From contig NZ_MVHG01000030.1 of assembly GCF_002086125.1 (NCBI RefSeq), positions 1-52,657 of the forward strand: 52,657 nucleotides of DNA, in the 5' to 3' direction. The position numbers and the translations under genes were made by a program. This DNA is from Mycobacterium arosiense ATCC BAA-1401 = DSM 45069 (lineage in GTDB: Bacteria > Actinomycetota > Actinomycetes > Mycobacteriales > Mycobacteriaceae). Numbering within the stretch: the first letter of the stretch is position 1; each line of letters starts with the position of its first letter. Below, in pieces: positions 39,337 through 48,919 of this stretch. The notes below the pieces were generated by a model. The model was given only the letters and a program-made list of their open reading frames with translations. It made no database searches and was not told where the DNA came from.

Positions 39337-40135
39337 CGACCGTGAGGTGTTGCGCGACGGCGAGCTGACGGTCATCGGACGGATCCGCTCAGCCAGCAAC
39401 GGCACCTTCCTGTGCGAATCGACGCTGGGCGAGTCCAGCGTGCACTGCGTCTACAAGCCGGTCGCCGGGGAGGCGCCGCTGTGGGATTTTCCCGATGGGA
39501 CACTGGCCGGCCGCGAACGGGCCGCGTACCTGGTGTCGGCGAAGCTGGGCTGGAACATCGTGCCCTACACCATCATTCGGCATGGGCCGGCGGGTCCCGG
39601 CATGCTGCAGCAATGGGTGCAGCAACCGGGCGACGCGGTGGGCACCGAGCCGCGTCCGGGCCCGGACCTGGTTGACCTGTTTCCCGCCGGCACCAAGCAA
39701 CCCGGCTACCTGCCCGTGCTGCGCGCCCTCGACTACGCCGGCGACGAGGTCGTCCTGATGCACGCCGACGACATTCGCTTGTGGCGGATGGCGGTGTTCG
39801 ACGTGCTGGTCAACAACGCCGACCGCAAGGGCGGCCACGTGCTGCGCGACCTCGACGGCCACATCTTCGGGGTCGACCACGGCGTGTGCCTGCACGTCGA
39901 GGACAAACTGCGCACGGTGCTGTGGGGATGGGCCGGCAAGCCGATCGACGATCACACCCTGAAAGCCGTGGCCGGACTGGCGGACGCGCTCGACGACCAG
40001 TTCGGCGACGAGCTGGCCGAGCAGATCACCCGGGCGGAGGTCTCAGCGCTGCGCAAGCGTGCACATGCGCTGCTGGACCGCCCGGTCATGCCCGGACCCA
40101 ACCGGCATCGCCCCATTCCGTGGCCTGCCTTTTAG
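39320..40135 (+). CDS. SCO1664-family protein with PI3/4-kinase-like fold (Rv2133c type)
   Basis: 271 aa. Residues resemble a kinase-like fold: VYKPVAGEAPLWDFPDGTLAGRE at the nucleotide side, then MAVFDVLVNNADRKGGHVL with catalytic N-x-D-R and IFGVDHGVCLH as the DxG-type metal motif, ending IPWPAF. The family is related to HipA/PI4-kinase folds; no substrate is known. Third of the trio with the histidine phosphatase and DUF3090 genes; a phosphatase and a putative kinase in one operon suggests a phosphorylation cycle (inference). Its stop codon touches the 56-bp tandem repeat. Confidence 0.83.
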   Translation: MTPRSDDREVLRDGELTVIGRIRSASNGTFLCESTLGESSVHCVYKPVAGEAPLWDFPDGTLAGRERAAYLVSAKLGWNIVPYTIIRHGPAGPGMLQQWVQQPGDAVGTEPRPGPDLVDLFPAGTKQPGYLPVLRALDYAGDEVVLMHADDIRLWRMAVFDVLVNNADRKGGHVLRDLDGHIFGVDHGVCLHVEDKLRTVLWGWAGKPIDDHTLKAVAGLADALDDQFGDELAEQITRAEVSALRKRAHALLDRPVMPGPNRHRPIPWPAF

Positions 40136-40264
40136 CGGGTCGTCGCCATCGGGGTTAGCGATGATCGCAAGCGCGGCGCCGCCGGGCGCGGCGGGTCGTC
40201 GCCATCGGGGTTAGCGATGATCGCAAGCGCGGCGCCGCCGGGCGCGGCGGGTCGTCGCCATCGG
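40135..40264 (+). repeat. 56-bp tandem repeat of MIRU type between Rv2133c-type gene and cysQ
   Basis: Units start at 40135 and 40191, with an 18-bp partial copy at 40247-40264. The two full copies look identical. Each contains GCGGGTCGTCGCCATCGG and TTAGCGATGATCGCAAGC, the typical MIRU layout with a stop (TAG) and ATG close together. It is the non-coding relative of the 54-bp murF array. Confidence 0.9.
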
Positions 40265-40300
40265 TGAAGCACATCGAACGCCGTCGGCGATACTGAACCG

Positions 40301-41092
40301 GTGAGCAACCGCGCGGACGATCTGGCAGACCTGACAGACGCCGCCCTGGCCGCCGATCTCGCCGCCGAAGCCGGGGAGTTGCTGCTGACTGTCCGCGACG
40401 AAGTCGGCTTCGGGTACCCGTGGGCGCTGGGCGACGCCGGCGACAGCCTGGCGAACGCCTTGATCCTGCGGAGACTGCACGCGGAGCGGCCTGACGACGC
40501 GGTGCTCAGCGAGGAGGCCTACGACGACCTGTCCCGCCTCAACCACGACCGCGTGTGGATCATCGACCCGCTGGACGGCACCCGGGAGTTCTCCACGCCG
40601 GGCCGCGACGACTGGGCAGTGCACGTCGCGCTCTGGCAGCGCCCCAGTAACGGCCAGCGCGAAATCACCGACGCGGCGGTGTCGTTGCCGGCCCGCGGCA
40701 ATATCGTCTACCGCAGCGACACCGTGACCGCCGACGCCGCCCGCGTCGGCGTCAGCGACACCATCCGCATCGCCGTTAGCGCCACCCGGCCCCCCGCCGT
40801 CCTGCACCGGATGCGGCAAACGCTGCCCATTCAGCCCGTCGCGATCGGTTCGGCCGGTGCGAAGGCGATGGCCATCATCGACGGGCATGTCGACGCCTAT
40901 CTGCACGCGGGCGGCCAGTGGGAGTGGGATTCGGCGGCCCCGGCCGGGGTGGTGATGGCCGCCGGCATGCACGCGTCGCGGCTGGACGGATCGCCGATGC
41001 GCTACAACCAACTCGACCCGTATCTGCCCGACTTCGTGATGTGTCGCGCCGAACTGGCGCCCATATTGCTGCGCGCCATCCGCGGCGCGTAG
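40301..41092 (+). CDS. cysQ: 3'-phosphoadenosine 5'-phosphate phosphatase CysQ
   Basis: Inositol-monophosphatase-fold enzyme that removes the 3'-phosphate of PAP/PAPS and tunes sulfate assimilation. Metal motif 1 is LSEEAYDD (Glu) and [12 protein letters not shown] (about 87-98); motif 2 lies in [20 protein letters not shown]. 263 aa, near the M. tuberculosis length. GTG 40301 follows the repeat array by 36 bp, with no strong ribosome site. It lies near mshC, linking sulfur supply and mycothiol. Confidence 0.92.
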   Translation: MSNRADDLADLTDAALAADLAAEAGELLLTVRDEVGFGYPWALGDAGDSLANALILRRLHAERPDDAVLSEEAYDDLSRLNHDRVWIIDPLDGTREFSTPGRDDWAVHVALWQRPSNGQREITDAAVSLPARGNIVYRSDTVTADAARVGVSDTIRIAVSATRPPAVLHRMRQTLPIQPVAIGSAGAKAMAIIDGHVDAYLHAGGQWEWDSAAPAGVVMAAGMHASRLDGSPMRYNQLDPYLPDFVMCRAELAPILLRAIRGA

Positions 41093-41100
41093 CGCGAGCC

Positions 41101-42657
41101 TCAGCGGCCGAGCCGGCGCCGCCAGTCTTTCGCCGAGAGCATCCGCACCATGTTTTCGACGAAAGTGCCCTTCCTGCGGCTGTAGGGGTACCAGAGCAGC
41201 TCCTTTTTCATCGCGACCCGGTCCGCGACGATGGCTTTCTGGCGGCAGCATTTGCGGATGCCGTCGGCTCCACCGGAGCGGGAACCGATTCCCGATTCCT
41301 TCCATCCCACCATCGGGAGCCCGAACTGCAGCAGGCTGGTGATGACGTTGTTGACGTTGACGCTGCCCGTATTCATCTGCCGCGCAACGGACATCGCCTT
41401 GTCTTTGTCCCGTGTCCATACGCTGCCGGACAGGCCCAGGTTGGAGTCGTTGGCACGCTCAATGGCCTCGGTGACGTCGCGCACCTTCATGACCGGCAGC
41501 GTTGGGCCGAAGGTCTCTTCTCGCATGCAATCCATGTCGTGGTTCACGTCGACCAGCACGGTCGGCTCGTAGAACAGGCCGCCGTCACTCGCGTCGCCCG
41601 CTTTCCCGCCGACAAGCACTTTGGCGCCCTTGTTCACGGCGTCGTCGACATGGCGGGACACGATCGCGAGTTGCTGCGCGGTGGTCATCGACCCGACCTC
41701 GCAGGAGTAGTCGTGTCCGGAGTCCATGCCGTTGCGTAACGCAGATGTCTTGGCTACCAACTTGTTCACGAATTCGTCGTAGACCGGCTCCTCGACGTAG
41801 ACGCGCTCCACCGAGATGCACACCTGCCCGGTGTAGACGAATCCGCCCCACACCGCGCCGTCGACGGCGCGGTCGATGTCGGCGTCGGCGCACACGATCA
41901 TGGCGTCCTTGCCGCCGAGTTCCAGGCTGCAGGGGATCAGCCGCTCGGCCGCCGCGACGGCGATACGACGTCCGGTGTTCACCGAGCCGGTGAACATCAC
42001 ATAGTCGACCGTATTGACCAGTGCCGCACCGGTTTCGCCGTAACCGAACACGACGTCCAGCACGTCGGGCGCGCCGATCTCCTTCCAGCCCTCGACCGCT
42101 ACCCGCCACGCCAGGGGTGTGAACTCCGAGGGCTTGGACAACACGGCGCAGCCGGCCATCAGCGCCGCCGGAATGTCCAGCAGCGGCACCGACAGCGGCC
42201 CGTTCCAGGGCGTGATGACCCCGATGAGTGGATAGGGCTGGTAGACCAGCGTCAGCTTCTTGCCCGCGTTGGCGGCGCCGTACGGGCGCACCGTCTGATC
42301 GGCGAGAAACTCGGCGGCGTTGTCGATCCAATAGTTGATGATCTGCAGCGCGGCGATCTCCACGCGGGTGTCGCCCCAGGACTTGCCCGTTTCCAGCTGC
42401 AGCGGGGTCAACAGCTCGTCGCGGTGGTCCAGCATCCAGTCACGCCACTTGCCCAGCCACCGCGCCCGGCCGTCGATGGTCATTTGCTGCCATAGCGGCT
42501 GGGACCGGCGAAGCCGGCCGGCCGCGGCCTCGACCTCGGCGGCGGTCGAGATGGGGACGCTGCCCACGAACTGTCCCGTCGCCGGGCATTTGACCACGAC
42601 TTCTTGCTGTGCGGCCGCGCCCGCGGTGTCCGGTCTGTCGGTTGTGTTGGTCGACAT
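41101..42657 (-). CDS. aldehyde dehydrogenase (succinate-semialdehyde dehydrogenase-like, GabD2 type)
   Basis: NAD(P)-dependent aldehyde dehydrogenase of 518 aa. PWN-type motif GVITPWNGP (Asn152), MFTGSVNTGR cofactor loop, general-base Glu246 in LELGGKD and catalytic Cys280 in YTGQVCISVERVYV. Long basic C-terminus (RMLSAKDWRRRLGR) resembles the layout of M. tuberculosis GabD2 as I recall; the exact aldehyde is not readable. ATG 42657 has AGGTGG upstream; the frame is open further. In M. tuberculosis cysQ and mshC are neighbours, so this gene is an insertion; it faces cysQ and diverges from mshC. Confidence 0.88.
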   Translation of the reverse strand: MSTNTTDRPDTAGAAAQQEVVVKCPATGQFVGSVPISTAAEVEAAAGRLRRSQPLWQQMTIDGRARWLGKWRDWMLDHRDELLTPLQLETGKSWGDTRVEIAALQIINYWIDNAAEFLADQTVRPYGAANAGKKLTLVYQPYPLIGVITPWNGPLSVPLLDIPAALMAGCAVLSKPSEFTPLAWRVAVEGWKEIGAPDVLDVVFGYGETGAALVNTVDYVMFTGSVNTGRRIAVAAAERLIPCSLELGGKDAMIVCADADIDRAVDGAVWGGFVYTGQVCISVERVYVEEPVYDEFVNKLVAKTSALRNGMDSGHDYSCEVGSMTTAQQLAIVSRHVDDAVNKGAKVLVGGKAGDASDGGLFYEPTVLVDVNHDMDCMREETFGPTLPVMKVRDVTEAIERANDSNLGLSGSVWTRDKDKAMSVARQMNTGSVNVNNVITSLLQFGLPMVGWKESGIGSRSGGADGIRKCCRQKAIVADRVAMKKELLWYPYSRRKGTFVENMVRMLSAKDWRRRLGR

Positions 42658-42888
42658 CGCAACCACCTCGCTCGGCGACGTTGAGGAGATTTGCTCGATA
42701 CCGGATTCAGCAAACCACAAATCGCGCGGCGGCGATATAGCTTCGGGCGCGCGGCGTGCCGGGTGACTCAGACCCGCATCGTCAGCGCGCCTAGTGTTCA
42801 CCGGCCAGCGACTCAGTTGATCAGCCTCCCTAACCACAACACCTGACGGTCGAAGGCACGCTGATCGACTCCCATTAGGCTGATTGCC

Positions 42889-44124
42889 ATGCAGTCGTGG
42901 TCTTCCCCAAAGGTCCCCGTGTTGCCGGGACGCGGCCCGGAACTTCGGCTGTATGACACGTCGGATCGGCAGGTCCGTCCCGTGGCGGCCGGATCGACCG
43001 CCACGATGTATGTCTGCGGCATCACCCCGTACGACGCGACCCACCTGGGTCACGCGGCGACCTATTTGGCGTTCGATCTGATCTACCGGCAGTGGCTGGA
43101 CCTCGGCCACGACGTCCACTACGTGCAGAATGTCACCGACGTCGACGATCCGCTGCTGGAGCGCGCCGAGCGCGACGGCATCGACTGGCGCGACCTGGCC
43201 GCGCGTGAGGTGTCACTGTTCCGCGAAGACATGGCGGCGCTGCGCATCCTGGCCCCCCACGAGTATGTCGGGGCAACCGAGGCCATCGCCGAGGTCGTCG
43301 AACTCGTCGAGAAGATGCTGGCGTCGGGTGCGGCCTACGTCGTCGACGGGGACTACCCGGACATCTACTACCGCGCCGACGCCACGACGCAGTTCGGCTA
43401 CGAATCCGGGTATGAGCGCGACACCATGCTGCGACTGTTCGCCGAGCGCGGCGGCGACCCGCAACGGCCCGGCAAAACGGACGAGCTCGACGCACTGCTG
43501 TGGCGGGCGGCGCGGCCCGGGGAGCCCAGCTGGCCCTCGCCGTTCGGCCCCGGCCGCCCGGGCTGGCACGTCGAATGCGCGGCGATCGCGCTCAGCCGCA
43601 TCGGCAGCGGCTTGGACATCCAGGGCGGGGGGAGCGACCTGATCTTTCCGCATCACGAATTCACCGCCGCGCACGCCGAATGTGTCCGCGGCGAGCGGAG
43701 ATTCGCGCGCCACTACGTACACGCCGGGATGATCGGTTGGGACGGGCACAAGATGTCCAAAAGTCGCGGCAATTTGGTCTTGGTCTCTGCGCTGCGCGCG
43801 CAAGGTGTCGAGCCGGCGACCATCCGGCTCGGGTTGCTCGCCGGACACTATCGCGGGGACCGGTATTGGAGCGACCAGGTGCTCGACGAGGCCATCGCGC
43901 GGCTGCGCCGCTGGCGCAGCGCTACTGGGCTGCCGGCCGGCCCGGACACGACCGACGTGATCGCGAGGGTGCGCCAATACCTTGCCGATGACCTCAACAC
44001 CCCCAAAGCACTTGCCGCTTTTGATGGTTGGGCCACCGACGCGCTGGAATACGGGGGCCACGACGCCGGGGCGCCCAGCCAGGTGGCGACGGCGATCGAT
44101 GCGCTGTTGGGGGTGGCCGTCTAG
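42889..44124 (+). CDS. mshC: cysteine:GlcN-Ins ligase MshC (mycothiol synthesis)
   Basis: ATP-dependent ligase joining cysteine to glucosaminyl-inositol, the penultimate step of mycothiol synthesis. It is a class I aminoacyl-tRNA synthetase relative: zinc Cys and HxGH in [29 protein letters not shown], zinc residues in [21 protein letters not shown], and KMSKS in [11 protein letters not shown] (about residue 289). 411 aa as in M. tuberculosis. It lacks the tRNA-binding C-terminal domain of CysS. It diverges from the aldehyde dehydrogenase. Confidence 0.95.
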   Translation: MQSWSSPKVPVLPGRGPELRLYDTSDRQVRPVAAGSTATMYVCGITPYDATHLGHAATYLAFDLIYRQWLDLGHDVHYVQNVTDVDDPLLERAERDGIDWRDLAAREVSLFREDMAALRILAPHEYVGATEAIAEVVELVEKMLASGAAYVVDGDYPDIYYRADATTQFGYESGYERDTMLRLFAERGGDPQRPGKTDELDALLWRAARPGEPSWPSPFGPGRPGWHVECAAIALSRIGSGLDIQGGGSDLIFPHHEFTAAHAECVRGERRFARHYVHAGMIGWDGHKMSKSRGNLVLVSALRAQGVEPATIRLGLLAGHYRGDRYWSDQVLDEAIARLRRWRSATGLPAGPDTTDVIARVRQYLADDLNTPKALAAFDGWATDALEYGGHDAGAPSQVATAIDALLGVAV

Positions 44125-44125
44125 C

Positions 44126-45148
44126 CGACGTCTCGGTATGACTTGGTCAGGCCGGTAAAGGGTGACGGCCATCCACAGGAATTCGAATCCGTGCACCCGC
44201 GTGCGGAACTGCACGGTGTCGCTCCAGCCGAGCTGGTCGCTCACCGCCAGCACCAGTGCCTCCTGGCAGGCTGCGGCCGTCAGGACAACGGCGAGTATTC
44301 CGGCGGTGGCCAGCAGCCACTCGCGAGTGTCGGTACCCTTAGCAGCTCCGAGCCGAACACCCACAGCAACCGCCCCACCAGAATGACGATGATGGTCAGG
44401 TACAGGCCCAACGCCAACACCGCACCCCAGCCGCCGGAGACCTCTAACGTTTGACCCGCGACGCGAGCACGGCTGTCCGCGGCCGGGAAGGCCGCGGACA
44501 GGACGATGGCGGCCAAGCGGTAATAGCGGTGACTGCGGCGCGTTTCCTCCGGTGAGATCCGGTTCCACAGCATGGTGAAACCGATGAACTCACCGCACGC
44601 CAAAATCATTGCTACGCAGGATAATTGCTGGGCCGTTGCCACGCCCATGAGGGCATCTTCAGACAACGCCGCTTCCAATCGGCGCTCCCGCAGCAGCTGC
44701 GCCAGCAGCAGCCAGGCCATCACGTTGTTGAAGTGGGTCTGGTACAGGTTGGCTCTGCACCACCGAAACCGCGCCGCAAGAAGCATCGCCATGATCGCGA
44801 TCACGGGCCACGCGACGACACCCGGGATGCAGGACGTCATTGACGACGAAAGAAGGCGCTGCGCATCATGGTCAGTGCCACGATCGATCAGGTATGACGG
44901 TGGCACGCCGAAGAAATCGGCGATCGCTCTCAGGTGGGCGACAGTGGGGTTCGTCTTTATGCCGCTTCTGAGTTGCCAAAGGTAAGCCGGGCTGATCGAG
45001 ACGCCGGTTTTATCGGTGATCGCGCCGCGGCCGCGGCGTTGGACATCGGAGGCGTGCCCGCCTTGCGCATGAGCTCGAACAGCTTGTTCAGGCGGGCCGC
45101 CAGCTCGCCGTCGTCGGGTTCTTTGGTCGGGACGTTGTCGGCTAGCAA
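44126..45148 (-). pseudogene. frameshifted EspR-like HTH / MAB_1171c-like membrane regulator
   Basis: Three frames carry pieces of one protein. Frame A (from TTG 45148, AGGTGG upstream) gives ELAARLNKLFELMRKAG and breaks at an Ala/GC tract near 45030-45040. Frame B continues ITDKTGVSISPAYLWQLRSG and NPTVAHLRAIADFFGVPPSY, an EspR-type helix-turn-helix, then four or more membrane helices (AWPVIAIMAMLLAARF, ACGEFIGFTMLWNRI, LALGLYLTIIVILVGRLLWV), breaking near 44335. Frame C gives TREWLLATAGILAVVLTAA and FEFLWMAVTLYRPDQ. The membrane part resembles the MAB_1171c/DUF6545 type. With two frame breaks and no stop at the expected end it is a decayed gene, unless the sequence has errors. Confidence 0.7.
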
Positions 45149-46213
45149 TGCAATCTCGTTCCACCTGATCTCTCGCGGCGTGTGCTCATGTCAGGGGCCC
45201 GCCGTCCTCGGCTGCCCCAAATCGATACTCGCCCATACTTTTTAGTGTGGTGGGGCCTCGATGTGTGTGCATTGGTCAAGTGCTTCGACTCGCTATGCGC
45301 GGACGGAGGAACGCTCAGTTTTACATTTGCAGCAGCGTGCGGTTCAATTCCTCGCGTGTACTGTCGTGCACGGTTCGCCGAAGCTGCCTTTTCTTCTGAT
45401 TGGGGCGGCGGACCTGCCGGGAGCGGCGCCTGCGGGCCCGGCTTTGCTGGTGAACGACGAGGGGCGCCCGCCAGAGTGCCGGGTCCGCCTTGGGGCGGGG
45501 AGCCTCGAGAGTTCCATGCCTACTGATGCCGGGCGGGCGCGCCGTCCGGATCGGCGAAGCGATGCGATGCGAAAGTCGCCAGCCTGGCGACAAGCCTTTC
45601 GCAAATGCAGCAAACTCGACTACCGCTCCCCGGCGGCCATGAGCCGTTGTCTACGTCGCGTCGTAAAAGACCCACCTGTTCGCAATGGCGCCGCTAAGAT
45701 GTGAACTCTCGGAAGTGCCGGCACCGGCTGGCGGTGTTAGCCGACATGGCAATCCGGAGCCAAAAGTTTGGTTTTCGTGTCGCTTCCGCCGTCAGCCCCT
45801 GGCGAGCCGTGCGTTGAATAAATGTTTGCTAGGAACCCCCTGCGGTTCCGTGGTGCGAATCTATGGAACAGCTGTATAAGCAGGACATTAATTTACGCAA
45901 GTGTCGAAGCCGGCCGCGTCGTAACAATTTGCTGCCAGGTGCAACCAGGGGTATATTTCGCGATTATTACTGGACTGCGGAAGGGATGAGTCCGGTGCAC
46001 ATCACGAGCGGGCCCGCCCGGCCGTCAGTAGACGGCCAGTCGCGTCGACCGCTGCGCCGTGATAATCGCCGGCCACAAGAGCGTCGTGTGGCCGTTACCG
46101 CATGGGCCGGTCGCCGGCCCATCTGGAATTTGGAACGCTATCCACTGGCTATCTGCCTGGCGGTGCGAGACGTCCGGGCGCCGGTGTCCGCTCGATAACA
46201 TCTAGGGTTTTAA
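45149..46213. other. 1-kb stretch without a supported gene, upstream of the first LuxR regulator
   Basis: Several short open frames exist but none shows a domain, a good ribosome site or mycobacterial third-position GC preference. Composition is lower in GC than the rest, notably 45725-45985 (stretches such as CATTAATTTACGC). It probably holds the regulator promoter and decayed DNA. Confidence 0.5.
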
Positions 46214-48919
46214 GTGTCGGGGCAAGCCGGGTCGATGTGGCCCATTGTGGGTCGAGATGTGGAGTTGCGGCGATCCCTCGCGGCTTTGAGCGGCGGGGAA
46301 TTCAACGGGGTGGCGCTGGTCGGTGACAGCGGAGTGGGCAAGTCGACGTTGGCGCGCATGCTGGCGAAGACGGTCGAATCTGCAGGCAGGACAGTGCGAT
46401 TCGCGCTCGGCACCAAAACGGGCTACGCGGTGCCGCTGGGCGCGTTTTCTCGCTCGGTCAGCCTTGGGGTAACCCACGAACCGGCAATCATGCTGGCCGC
46501 TGCGCACAACACGTTGAGCCAAGAGAAAAACCTGGTGATGGTGGTCGACGACGCGCAGCTGCTCGATCCGTTGTCGGCCACCTTGGTCAACCAGTTGGCG
46601 GCCGGGCGCAGCGCACGGTTGATCGTGACCATCCGGTCGGGCGAGCCGGTCTCGGATGCGGTGACCGCGTTGCTGAAAGAACGCATATTGCTGACCGTGC
46701 ACGTCGATCCGTTCACCCGCGAGCAGACCGCCCAATTGGCCGGCGCGGTTCTAGGTGGTCCGGTCGATTTTCGATTGGTGGACGAGTTGTTCGAGCGCAG
46801 CGCGGGAAATCCGTTGCTGCTGCGCGGTTTTCTGGCCGCCGGGCACGAAAGCGGGGCGCTGGTTCAGACGGAGCAAGGCTGGCAACTGCGGGGGCCGTTG
46901 CGTGCCGACCGCGAGCTGCACGATGCGCTGGAGTTTCAGCTGCAATCGCTGAGCGCAGCGGAGCTGGAGGTGGTCGAGATCCTGGCCACCGCCGAGCGGC
47001 TGAAGTGGGAGGTGCTTCGGGACGTCTGCGATGCGGAGGCGGTGGCAAGTCTGGAGCGCCGGGGTCTGATCCAGTTGGTCGCCGACGGATCCCACACCCT
47101 GGCGCAACTGAATCACCCGATGCTCGGTGAAGCGGCGACCCGGCACGCCGGGATGGTGCGCTCGCGGCAGATCAACGGCAAATTGGCCCGGGCTCTTCAA
47201 AAGCACGAGCGGGCCGGGAGCCGGCTGAGGTTGCCTGGCCTAGACGGCCGAATCCGGATGGCGCAGTTCATGATGCGCAGCGACCTGGAGCCCGACCTCG
47301 ACGTGGTCACCGAGGCCGCCGTGGACGCGTTGGCGACATCGAACGTGGTGCTGGGCGAGGAGCTGGCGAGGTTTGCGGTCGATCGCGGTGGTGGTGTGCC
47401 GGCCGCTTTGGTGCTTGCCGAGGCGGTGAGTTGGCAGGGCCGCGGCGAGGAGGCCGATTCTGTGCTGGTCGACGCGGAACCCGACGACGGCGACGAATGG
47501 CTGATAGCCCGGTGGGGCTGCTTGCGCGCCGCCAACCTGTACTGGGGCTGCGCAGACGTCGAAGCCGCCACGCGGGCACTCGATGACGTGAAAAAACGCG
47601 TGGCGGCCGACGCGGGTATGCAGCTGATTGACGCGCTGGAGGTGTCCATGGGCTACTTCCGAGGCGACGTCGAGACGACCGTCGCGCTCGGGCCTGCCCT
47701 GTGCGAGTCCGATTTACTGCCGATTGCGACGGTGTGGGCTGCCTTCCCCAGCTGCGCTGCCCTGGCGGCAGTCGGGCGGTTTTCGGACGTAAGCCGCCTG
47801 GCCGATGTCGGGCTGCGGGCGGCCGCAACGTGCGGACTAGGGCCGCATCAGTTCAACATCGGGATGACCGAGGTCATGGCCGCGACCGCAGCAGGCAACG
47901 ATCGCTTGGCCGAGCGCACCTACAAGCGTTACGCGGCGATGGCCACCGGTCTTCCTGAAGCGGAGGCGATGGTGGACGCGATGCTGGGGCTCGCGCACGT
48001 CGCACGCGGCGAGCTCGCGTCGGCGTGCGCCGCGTTCGTCAAGTCCGGAACGCTGTTCGCTCAGGGTTTTCCGTCGCCGTGGTTGGTTTTGGTTGCGGCC
48101 CGCCATGCCCAGGCCGAGGGGGCCCGGGGGGACAACGCCGCGGCCGCGGCGGCGCTGCGGCGTGCGGAGAAAGCCTACGGACCGCATGTTCGGGTGTTCT
48201 TGCCCGAACTCGAACTCGCCCGGGCCTGGGAGCGGGTGTCCGCCGGCGACACGACGGCCGGGCAGACGCACGCGCGGCGCGCGGCGCAAAATGCGCGAGT
48301 GGCCGGGATGCACGCGGTCGAACTGCAGGCGCGCCATGCCGCGGTGCGCTTCGGCGATCGTTCGCAGGCCACGCGGCTGGAGCAGCTCGCTCGCACGCTG
48401 AACAGCGCGTTGGCCGAGGCGGTCGCAGACCATGCCCGCGGCTTGGCGCGGCACGACGGCGATCTGCTCGATGCCGCGGCACATCAGTTTGCCGACCTCG
48501 GCGCGTTGGCCTTCGCCGCCGACGCATCGGCCCAGGCTGCCGCCGAACACGCCCGCCGCGGCGACCGCGCCAAGAAATTCGACTCGTCCACCCGCGCGCA
48601 CGCGCTGGCGAGCCAATGCGGTTTGCGCACCCCGTCGATCGACGCGTCGGCCCGCCCACTTCCGTTCAGCAGCCGTGAACGCCAGATCGTCATGCTGGTA
48701 GCCGCGGGTTTGTCCAACCGGCAGATCGCCGACCGGCTCGTTATCTCGGTGCGCACGGTGGAGGGACACCTGTACCGGATTTTCACCAAGCTGGGCATCA
48801 AAAGTCGCGACCAACTCATCGCTCTTACCCGCACGGAGCCGTCCGCGCGAGGCGAGTTGTTACTCCGTGAAGACGAGTCTCTGAATATCGGGAGCCACGA
48901 CCACCCTCGCCCCGCCTGA
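46214..48919 (+). CDS. large LuxR-family (LAL/STAND-type) transcriptional regulator, copy 1
   Basis: 901-aa regulator. The N-terminal NTPase domain has Walker [14 protein letters not shown] (about 37-49) and Walker [13 protein letters not shown] (about 107-118); a long alpha-helical, TPR-like middle follows; a C-terminal LuxR helix-turn-helix spans about 819-865 ([36 protein letters not shown]). Such proteins activate secondary-metabolism or catabolic operons when a ligand binds the middle part. GTG 46214 has a weak AGGG upstream; ATG 46235 is an alternative. It is a tandem paralogue of the next gene and lies upstream of an MbtH-like gene. Confidence 0.9.
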   Translation: MSGQAGSMWPIVGRDVELRRSLAALSGGEFNGVALVGDSGVGKSTLARMLAKTVESAGRTVRFALGTKTGYAVPLGAFSRSVSLGVTHEPAIMLAAAHNTLSQEKNLVMVVDDAQLLDPLSATLVNQLAAGRSARLIVTIRSGEPVSDAVTALLKERILLTVHVDPFTREQTAQLAGAVLGGPVDFRLVDELFERSAGNPLLLRGFLAAGHESGALVQTEQGWQLRGPLRADRELHDALEFQLQSLSAAELEVVEILATAERLKWEVLRDVCDAEAVASLERRGLIQLVADGSHTLAQLNHPMLGEAATRHAGMVRSRQINGKLARALQKHERAGSRLRLPGLDGRIRMAQFMMRSDLEPDLDVVTEAAVDALATSNVVLGEELARFAVDRGGGVPAALVLAEAVSWQGRGEEADSVLVDAEPDDGDEWLIARWGCLRAANLYWGCADVEAATRALDDVKKRVAADAGMQLIDALEVSMGYFRGDVETTVALGPALCESDLLPIATVWAAFPSCAALAAVGRFSDVSRLADVGLRAAATCGLGPHQFNIGMTEVMAATAAGNDRLAERTYKRYAAMATGLPEAEAMVDAMLGLAHVARGELASACAAFVKSGTLFAQGFPSPWLVLVAARHAQAEGARGDNAAAAAALRRAEKAYGPHVRVFLPELELARAWERVSAGDTTAGQTHARRAAQNARVAGMHAVELQARHAAVRFGDRSQATRLEQLARTLNSALAEAVADHARGLARHDGDLLDAAAHQFADLGALAFAADASAQAAAEHARRGDRAKKFDSSTRAHALASQCGLRTPSIDASARPLPFSSRERQIVMLVAAGLSNRQIADRLVISVRTVEGHLYRIFTKLGIKSRDQLIALTRTEPSARGELLLREDESLNIGSHDHPRPA

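Noticed and set aside
43213..44568. 451-aa minus-strand frame opposite mshC as a real gene
   Set aside because: Only its first part, up to about 44126, carries the membrane-protein remnant; the rest is antisense to mshC.
44126..45148. functional EspR orthologue
   Set aside because: Frame is broken at least twice and the protein continues into membrane helices, unlike soluble EspR.
45261..45704. 147-aa open frame upstream of the LuxR gene
   Set aside because: No recognisable domain, no good ribosome site, irregular composition.
45863..46198. 111-aa open frame before LuxR copy 1
   Set aside because: Arg-rich random-looking product without homology that I recognise.
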